Source: Heterobilharzia americana (lineage: Eukaryota > Platyhelminthes > Trematoda > Strigeidida > Schistosomatidae). From it: DNA of 64,000 nucleotides. The translations under genes were made by a program, and so were the position numbers. The notes under the pieces are model-generated. The model saw only the letters and a program-made list of their open reading frames with translations. It had not been told where the DNA came from and ran no database searches. The stretch's first letter is position 1; the number at the start of each line of letters is the position of its first letter. Shown here piece after piece: positions 43,201 to 54,104 of the stretch. The DNA lies in assembly GCA_944470555.2 (NCBI GenBank), contig OX104127.1, positions 132,309,113 through 132,373,112 of the forward strand. Direction: 5' to 3'.

Positions 43201-46200
43201 ACGGTATGACTGTAGTCTACTTTCTGCCCCCATTGTAATGTAAATCGCTAATTGGTTAATCTTTACTCTTACTATGCAAATGCCTCAAATTGAGGACAAG
43301 ATCATTTTTCATGTGTATACTTATTCCACGTGTTTTGGATTGAATTATTATTATATTCTCGGAGTAAACTCTCAGATCATCCAGCTTCGGTCTTCTTTCT
43401 ATTCGCCCCGGGTTTGCAGTCAGTGGCTCTTGCATACTAAGTTAGCTGTCAGCTAAGCGTGCGTATTATACTCGTTCGGAATATATAACCATTAGCGATC
43501 GAAAGCGTAACACTTATACCTCCCTAATAATTCTAAATAAAATCATACATACGTAAGTGGAAACAAATTTATCTAGCATCCTTTATTGTTGGAAACATGA
43601 AAATGGACGCTTATAAACAAGTAGACATTTTAAAAATGAAGAAAAACATGGATTCCAACTAACCAGTACATCATAAATGTAGGAATTTTAGAAACAAGGA
43701 AGTTTCACGATGACTATACCAGCAGTATATTACATAAAGTATTCCATATGATGCTAAATGAATGTATATGGCTCTTTATTTTGTGGAATTTAGGTGAAAA
43801 CTGTTCGAGAAAATATGAAACCAATTCAATGGCAAATTTCCTACATTAAGAGATAGACTGGGAACTATTTCAATGACAGATAGAATCAATACAAGTCGGT
43901 TCAAGTTGCTGCAATTCACAGTAGTATAACAAAAGACAAGTTGACAGGGAAAACTAGTATTAAAGTAGAGAAGCATGTATTGAGAGAAGATAGAAATTAA
44001 GTTTAGTAAATACATCTCAGCTTTAGGAGACATCAAACAGTGAATTGATCTGTGCCACTTCACCAAGAGTCCTCAATCATTGATTCCTATCGTTTTGCGG
44101 AACCCAGCTAGGTAGTCTACACGGCATAGGCTAACAGTCAGGGACTTCATGGATTGGTGCCAGGTCTTAATCTGATCATACTGAACCCTCTTCTAACCCA
44201 ACCCAATTTCTGCAGGCATTGTACATGGAAATAGGCAATGACTCCGCATGCAAAGTATAAGTCCAAGGCATCTCAGTCGATTAAGGTTCATAACCTCATC
44301 AATCGAGTTGCCTTGTACCCTTTGTCTAACCCCGACTACTCAATGATCAAACAATGACCATTACGAAAACGCTTATCTAGAGAAAGATAAGAAGGGGATA
44401 GCAACTAAAAAACATAAGATTTAACAGAAGAATATGTAGAAAGAGTCATATTGACACATTAACTAGGATACTTAGTCAAATTTATGAAATGTACATACAT
44501 TCAAAAAACGTCAGCAATGTAAGCGGTATTTTTTAAAATGTAAACGTATCTGTTTTATGCCTTTGCAAAAAAGGTCATTGGTTCCAAGTTGTTAACCGTA
44601 TGATTTACTAATTAGAAACTTTTGTTGATCATGTTAGGGAAGTATATAACTTAATTCCGTTATTTTTACCCTCATTTACCAACCTTATTTATGAAATAGC
44701 ACTCCTAACTATAGTTATAATTTATTTCGTATTTGCTGTTGATCATTATCGCCATAATACCTGAATATCAACTGTGTACAAAAGCTGGGTCTATGAGTAA
44801 CTAGGTGAGATCACTTTAATTACAAACCAGTCGACTTACAACACGAAAAGTAGGCTGGGACCAGCTATTGGTACGGTGAAGTTCTATAAGACATCACGTG
44901 ATGAAATTGAATCACAAATTCACAATACATGTGATATTCGAAAACCTCTGACTTTAAAGGCCACCCTAGCAACAACTGTAATAACCAATCAAAATACTAG
45001 TTATACTCTGTTTTGTAAAAATCTGCCTTTCTAGCCAAAATGAAGAAACCTAGTTGGTTATTACGTTCGTTACTAGGGTGGCCTTTAAAGTCACGCTTAG
45101 GAAACACTTTCGACACATTCAAGTATAACGTATGATATATTTAGTAGATATAAAGGAGAAAATCAGAAATATCATTTTTCGATGTATGTTAACCGAGTCA
45201 TAAACTGATTAACTAAGGCTCATATGAACACCATTTGAAACCAAAACAATTTTTATAGCCCATTTAATTACCTTGACCTTAGGTTAACCCTATCGATTGC
45301 ATTATACAGAAACTGTTTTCTTCCCCCTTATTTCATCAAGTAACAGCATTCGCAACACTATTCTTATCCCTCTTATGGGGCATAAACTTTATTCTACATC
45401 ATTAGAACAATTGTGTATTAATTTAACGATTTTATTTTTGACCTTTAAGTTTGTAAATTGAATCGATCTAATGATTCACTTACCTAGCTTATATTGTTAA
45501 TAACAATATTTCGCTGAATAAACAAGTATCAACGAACAAATCAATTGCTAAATGTCTTTTATTCCTATAAACAGAATCGTACAGCTTTGAAAGTAGAATC
45601 ATAACAAAGATAAATATTCAACTTTCGCCCTCTATATAATATGCATGATCAAGTTAAAAATCATAATAACCTATCAAAGTGACCATTTCACAATCGTTTT
45701 TCACTACATACACAATTACAAATCAATGCAGATCGCTGAAAAAAAGTGTATCAGATCGAGTTACCACACGTCATAACAACACACAAAGAGAACAAGAGTC
45801 GACAAATAACGATATTGAAGTAAACAAAGTGTGTAGAAAGCAGAGGGAATAAATAATTAGGGTTAATAAAATGTGTACATATTTTTGTCATTTTGATGAC
45901 TTTTGAGCCAAACCATCAATTCTCTAGCCACTTGTTCCTGTAATTTCAAGGGTTCTTATCAGCCTACACCTCGTCCATATATGGCGAAACCAACAAACAT
46001 TCAGTGACTTCACGGACGGATGCCATGTCGTACTCTAGATATCGTTGAGTTTGCTTGCAACTTAATCTTATCTTGGCTACTATGGTGCATCGAAATAGGC
46101 AGTGGTTTGGAAAATGCAACACATGACCAAGCTATTTCAGTTTGTGAGGGTTCGCTACCTCATAGAATAACTTCCCTTTTTGACTGGTACATTATACATA

Positions 46201-49200
46201 AATTCAGTACTGACCATGTAGTGCTTCTATCACCCAAATGTTTTCCCATAACAACAACTATGTTTCATAACCGAAGAATAATGCCGAGGACTGCTGAACC
46301 TTAAATTAACCCTGTGACATATCAGATACTTGATACAACTTCCCATCACTTAACACACTATTCCTAAGCAGGGAATCGGTACAGACCAATCCCTGAATCA
46401 TCCATCAACATTTGACTGCTGGTGAATGTACGTTAAACACACCAAGATTTGTGTTGAACGTATGTTCACAATACTGTGCATTTTGTGTGCATCTCCATCT
46501 AACAGGGCTATGTCATCAATCAGGTGGTTATAGTTAAATTTATCAATATATCTACAATAGTTAGCTAGGACTGATGATAATGGACATCACTGGTTGTAAT
46601 TACTTCAAGTGACGACTCCTTGTAAACCCTAAAACTAATGCATGAGTTTCAGTAGAGGTTTGATTAAGAATAACACTTGATCACTAGTCGTTTTACAGTA
46701 ACACACTATCAAAACAACTCTCAACCGGCGCATTAGCATCGATAAATGTAGGAAGTGCTTAGTGCTCGAATGATTCTATATCCTATGATCTTACACATGA
46801 TGCAAACTAAACTAATTTCGTCTGTGGTTGTCACCAGAAGATTTCCATCATTCTTATAAAGTGGAATATTCAACAATCTAGAATAGCCGGACGAAAGAGC
46901 TCCGATAATTTTTTAACCATTTTCTTCCAAAGTAAGAAATTGATATTTACAGCTTAACATAGAGAGGCCCTAGTACATTTTGTTTTCTGTATCCGTTAAG
47001 GTACTGAAATATCTACACATATTAAGGAGAATAGGCTGTTGTGTGCCACTGGGAGTGTACAACTAATTGTTACTTCCTAATTGCACACACCCTGGAAGTT
47101 GATATCTTTGTGACGCACCGGAAAGCGAAAGTAAATACTCTTATCTGATCTCACTAGCACAACCAACATCTGCTTGAAGTCAGTCACAAACAGTGCTTTT
47201 AAGGATGTTGAAATTGGTAGATTTGCATCGGTACTCAAGAAAGTTTTCTAACATCAACGGCAATCCGCAGAGTAAAGATGATTGTACAGATTTACGGACC
47301 AACATGTTGAAACCCATCCTCCGTACAATGAAAAAATGATACAGTAAGACTTCTGACCTTCCAAAGGATATAACCTTACCATCTGTCTCAGAAACCAAGC
47401 ATAGCATATATTATTTACGCGATGATCCTTAATCTAGGCAGTTGACTTTAAACCAGTGGTTCTTTGGTTTGAACACCGTCCTACCAACAGAAGCGTGGGC
47501 TGCTAGGTGGTTATCACCAGTCTTCACGCCATAGACGTGGTTCACTGTCTAGTACATGGAAATCCTGTGGTCTCTGAAAAAGTTTAGTTATCTCTTTTAA
47601 TTATACAGAATGGCATTTTAGAAATCGGTATTTTCTCTAAAAACAAAAGGATAGTTGTAATGTTTTCTATCTGTTGTATACTTCTTTGAAGAAATGGGCA
47701 TGATTGATATCTCTAGATTTCGATCCAGAAGACTTGTAACCACACGGTTTTGATATTGTCATGAGGTTACACACACGCACACACCAACAAATGAACAACT
47801 ATGCGCATTCTTTGTAAATATTTTGTGCAAAATCAATATGGGTCAGAATTTTGGTCAATAAAATACAATAAAATAAAGAAAATAAGTTTATTAAAAGAGT
47901 ACTGAATAAAGACAGAAAAATAGAGGTTAAATAAGTGGTGGATAATATTAATGCTTTCAGTAATAAGCGTAAGATATAAGGTGGACAATCAGTCCAGGTG
48001 TATCGTTAAGATCAATTTCTAGCTATCCAATCTTATATGCTTTAAGTAGATAGTCATAAGGTCAAAAATATTGTGTAGAAGATAACCTTTCACTAATGTA
48101 AATATTCCATCCTATATACCTTTAAAAATAACAGTTAAAATCTTTTAAAAAATATTTAAAGCCAATTATTGCATGCACTGTTTCTTTCTTAATAGTTGAT
48201 TAGACCATTGTATGAAATGGTTACTAAATTTTGTGTAAATTCTAGAACTTTTAGTAGTAGTCCTGAAATAACAAACAGATAATGGGTTGCATTACATAAA
48301 CTAAACTCTGAAACGAAGACTTCATATCTTCACTTCTTTCTCCGCTTCACTAGTAAGTAACCAAGTAAATCGAAGTTTTCCAATTCTTAGTAATGGTAGC
48401 AATTGGTGATCAAATATGCTAGGATAACAATATTTGCTATAAGCTGCTGTATAATATGAACGAATGGATATGAATATAGGATAGAATGGTTGAGTCAAGT
48501 GACTCGACAGCTTTTCAACCAACAGTTTTATATATTTCAAATTACTACGAGATTGCATAACCGTGTGAAGACTCATTCACTAACCTACTCGGTTAAAAAT
48601 TTGTACTTTTAGTGAGATATGAACACATGACCAACTGAATGAAAGCTGAGTTCTGAAACTCTTGAATAACAGGTCGAAATTTGTTTACACTGGTTAAAAG
48701 TAACAGTCAACAAGCTATTATTATTATTAGTCCCTTGGGTTCCTAGTGGAACATAGGGCTTCAGTAGCACGTCACCATCTCACTCTCTTCCCTGCAGTCT
48801 TTTCAACCTGCCTCCACGACTACCCACAAGCTTCCATTTCTTCCTCACACCATCTCCTCCATGTCACCTTCGGACACCTAACTCGTCGTTTCCCATACGG
48901 GTCCCACTCGAGGGCCTTGCATGGGCGTGATGTCCCCAAACGGTCTTCTCAATCTATATTCAATCCTATCTTTCTTCACTTTCTGCATACTTATTGGGTG
49001 ACAGGTTCTTGGTTGCTCGTTGCCAAACCAGAGTTCCTTGTTGCTTATTCTTTCAGACCTTCAGAATCGAGTGAGTGTAGGCGGCAGCTGTTGATGAATG
49101 TATTCAGTTTGTTGGAAATATTTTTCGTAACGCACCAAGCATCTCAACCATCACATAGAAGCAATGACTTACTTGACTGACATTAGTGTTGAAAATTAGG

Positions 49201-52200
49201 ATCTTGTTCATGCTCTATGCTGAGTGCAGTAGATCTCCACACTGCTTTCAAATTAATGCAGCAAAGCCTGTCTTGCTGTCTTTCCGATCCTAGCTGCTTT
49301 GACATCCTAATCTGTGCCGCCACCGCCGCCGCCTGTAGATGAAACGATGCTATCTAGGTGGGTAGGTAGGTAGGTGAAAGAGACTACTTCCTTTAGGTTT
49401 CTCCACTTAATGCTGATTGATGCGTGTTCTTGGTTGGGTATCTTCATCACCTCCGTCTTCCCTACATTCACTTGAAGTCTCGTCTTTCCTCGCTGCCCTG
49501 ACTCTTCTTTCAACTTGTTGCTTTCTACCTGTAGATCTTCGACTTTGTGCGACAAAAGACACTAGACACAAGTCATCATCGGCGAAATCCAAATCTTATA
49601 GAGTCTTTTCATCAGTCAAACAGTGTATCCTCATCTTCTCACAGCTCCTCACGCTTTGCTGCGTGATCATCCACTCCTGTCCAGTCGACCACAATCAGGA
49701 AGATCATCGGTGATACTAGGCGACAGCCTCGTCTTAGTCTTACTTACTCCTGTCTTCACTTATAACGCATCACTGAGCTTCCCATTGTCAATCACTTCGC
49801 ACGTAGCCTCATCATCACATAGCTGTTGAATGAGATTCATGAACGTTTGTGGCACTAAAACTGTAGTGTTGAAGCTGCTACCTGCCAAATTACTTCTCAG
49901 TCGATGCCTCGATGGAAAGCCTTCTCAAAGTCGATAAATTTGAGGTAGACAGTTGCCATTCGACTATTCTATACTCTGTTCTACGATGATGCACAGAGTA
50001 CCGTTGCAATTCCATCCCAACATGATTCGTACTTCCTCAACCCAGTCAGCCAGCCTGTTCCGGTCGTAATTTTGAATCCACCGCATCTTCTAGTCTCTCC
50101 AGGATGATGCAACTTCATATTTTGCTTGAGGTGGACAGCAACACCATTCCTCGCCAGTTCCTGCAAACACTTAGGTCTCCCTTCTTTCGAAATTTGACAA
50201 GGTAGCCCTTCTTCCAATCAATCAACAGGTACCTACCTACCTTTCCTTCCTTCTTTCCTTGCAAACCTTCTGAAGTTGTGGTGTGAGCATATCGGCTGAT
50301 GTCTCTGAGTCTGCTCTCAGTGCTTCTGGAGGAATTCTACCTGGTCCTGTTGCTTTTCTGGCTTTCAGTAACTTTATGGGGTTCCGGACTACTACTTTTG
50401 TCGTAGGGCTTGTGTTCACTGGTAGTTCTGGGGTTGCTGGTGGCATTTCTGGATGAGTTGCAGTTGGTGGTCAATTCAAGTGTTTTTTTTGAAGTGGTCA
50501 GCCCATTGTTAGCTTTGTTTCTCTTCTTTGGTAACCAAATTTCCTTCGCTATCTTTCATTGGTTTCATTTTTGTTTATCTCTTGTCAACAACCTATGCTT
50601 CAGATAAATACCATACTTAGGTTTCTTCAAGTCTGTTTTCACATGAACTAACAACAAATAATAAAGAAACGGATATTTGATAATCCTTAACACCGAAAGA
50701 ATGACATTCAATCTGAAGTAATTTATCCCGATTGCTTGAAATTCTACAGCTGATAACAATAATAATTTTTTACAGAAAGTGGGTTTACCACAAATGAGCA
50801 AATAAGCGTAAATTGAAGTGAAAAGACTAAGATCTACTGATTTCACTCATTATCGACTGCTTTGAAGTTTACCTAAGTGTTTGAACAGAATCCACTGATA
50901 TACATGCTATTTACAACTCAGAATATGAGGAATGAATATCCTGTCAATACAGAAAGTGATGGTAATTTGAGTAGTAAATACCTTAACCTACCTTGCATCT
51001 TAGTTATTTTATTATCAATAAGGGAACCGCATGATGGAGTTCACATTATTGCATCAGTATGCAAGGCGATAAAATGAAAGACATCATAATGAAAATAATG
51101 TCGTAGAATATCATGGGAAGAGAAGTAGATGGAGTAAAGCAGACGAAAAAAAAGGTTTAACTTCTAAGATGAAGATAGAATGTAAATGCATCTCTACTGC
51201 TACGATTTATTCTGAGCCACATCATTTAGAGACCCCAACAATCGTCTACAGTCATCACATTGGCTCCAAACAAGAAGCATAAATTTCTCAATAGCTAGAA
51301 TATTTGTGAACTGATGCAGCATCTCAACCTAGCTATCTTTAATCTTTGACTAATCTCACACTACTTGAGCTAACAATATATGTCGGGGTCGATAGTGACT
51401 AAGAATGCATAACGGATGCCCTAGCCATTTCAGTTGATGAAGATATTTAATTCTATCAACTGACTTACCTTTTTGACATAAGACTACTGCTAAACACCAG
51501 GTAGTTGTTCCACTACAAGCAGATGATGTTATGGAGGTAAACTTCACTTCCTATGTTATCTTAAAGACCAATTGTGATCGACCTAGTAAACTGCTGTGCC
51601 ATACACTCGACCTTTTGTAAACAATCCAATATTTGACCGGTACCACAAGTGGCCTGAATTATCGTAAGTCAATCAAACTTTTTGTATTCCTTCGTAACAT
51701 AATGTTGGAAAGTTAAGCCATTATTGTTTGTAACTGCCTTCCTACTATCATCATTAAATCACACTGGGACATTATCGATGACACGAACTAGTCGACGAAT
51801 ATATGTCACCGCCTAATAATACAACTCTACATAGCACATTTCTTTTATTACCATCTGGGGAAAAAAATCCCAATTAAATATTGTTGATAATCACTTGATA
51901 CTAATATGTCTATGAAACAACTGTGTAAACAAATAAACATTAAAAAAATAATCAATAGATGAGGAAAAGAATATTTAGTTATTCAGTCCAACGGTCTTTC
52001 TGTGTGTGTGTGTGATTGTGTTTCTATGCAACAAACTTTGATCTCAGTTTTGCTAGTGAGATCAAGGTATAAAATCTAAATAAAAATGAAAACCAAAGTC
52101 TACTACTACTCAGAAAAAAGTATTTCAACACTTAAGACGATCTTTTCCTTCTTACTTTGATTCAAGAAAGGAACTAATAACTTTTCACTGTTTTATCAGC

Positions 52201-54038
52201 AAGGTATAGTCTCTTTACACATGAGTAAATAAATCTCATATACTGCTGCTAATAGATTTAGTCAATAATCCATTCTTGCTTCTAAATACATGTTTTCATT
52301 GATTTTTGAGTTATTGGTTTTGTGGGATTGGAAGAAAAATATACCTAATTGATTAAAGTAACAGATGAACGTATTTGTAGCCCACTATAGGAGGGGTGAT
52401 TGTATTCACTGGAATATCCAATTACTCATTTGAGTTTCAAAACATCATCTGTTGAGCTACCTAGGCTATTAAAAATTATTTTTAAATTGTAACCACTTAG
52501 TCATTAGTTTCAACTTACACTATCTAAATCCTGGCGGTCAGGTCGAACTGTCAGTCTCCATTCAGTGAAGGTGCGGAAAATAATCTTGTGCTTGTTAAGT
52601 CATATAATCATACTTTGGCTTCTGGCTGGTCTAGTTACCTGAGCTCTCAATAGTTGTTCACAGATTCAACACTTTCCAAATGCTTAGCTCTGGACAGAAA
52701 AGTATGTTCACCAACTCTCATACAATAGATGTGGCATACAGTCTAGTACAAAAATAGATGTGCATTTCAATTTGGAGGTTTGTGGCGATTTATTGGTTTT
52801 CGGTTGGTATTTATCATCGACCGGTACCAGTTGGAGGAACAATGAAACTCCTCAGAAGTACACAACCATGACCCAGCCCTATCAGAGGTCGAACCCACGA
52901 CCTTCAGGTCTCGTGGCCAGCATGTTACCAATGAGCAACTGGGCTAGAATTCAATGGTACATATTTCCTCCTTCTGTCAATTCACGATATAGCGCCGCAT
53001 GCCGTCGTTGAGTGACTATCTTCATGTTCCACTTGGTTGGCCCTACCAACTGAATTGACACAAGTAGGAAATATGGACTATCGGATTCCGACCCAGTGGC
53101 TCAATGAGAACGTGCTAGCCGTGGAACCTGAAGGTCCTGGGCTCGATCCCAGGTGGAGTCATGGGTGTGCACTGCTCAGGAGTCTCACACTAGGATGAAA
53201 CAGCCATCCAGTGCTCTTAGGTTCCCAATGTTCCTCCAACTAATGTCAGTCAATGATGAATACTAACCTGATGTGTGCATCTACCAAACTGTATTATTAT
53301 TTTAAATTGAGATCACAATGTGACGTCAGTTTATTGAGTAGTGCTGATTTGTCTGTGATACGGAAGCTCTCAAAAAGCTTCCTTTACGATGTACAAAGAG
53401 TAACCTCAATAAGGTGACAGTTTCTTACAAATAAAATACATTTTTAATATATTCCTAATCCATTTACCTAAAGCTCAACTTATTCAACTCCATCAGGTCA
53501 GATTTTGGTCCTGAAGCTGATAAAATAACATTTTTCTGTTAGTCACTATCATAAAATGTGAAAGTTATACGCTTGATATAATACTAAGGTGTTTATACAG
53601 AAAGGAGAGTGTTGGAAATACTTGTTGAACAAACGGCCTGCTAGATGTTAACTTATCGAAGTACTTATAAAGAAGTTGTTATATCCGTACACAAAATGGA
53701 TGAGAGCAACAACCAACCAATAATGAATGTCCCTCAAAGTTCATCTTTTGCTTGAGTGACTCGGAAGGCCACACTAGCAACTACTGAAATAACCAACTAG
53801 ACTTCTCTATTTTGAAAAAATCTGCCTTTCCAGCCGAAATGGAGAAACCTAATTGGTCATTTGGATTGTTGCTAGGGTGGCCTTTAAAGTCGCCCTTAAA
53901 GTCAGCCTTAAGGTGGGAGTTTAGAGTCACTCCTTTGATTCTCATCCGCTGACACCTCGATTGGATGCATGCCTCTAAGACATCTCGTGCATTTTTTATA
54001 AATTTCAATAAATACAATATCCATGTGCCTTGTGTGGG

Positions 54039-54104
<66 letters not shown>

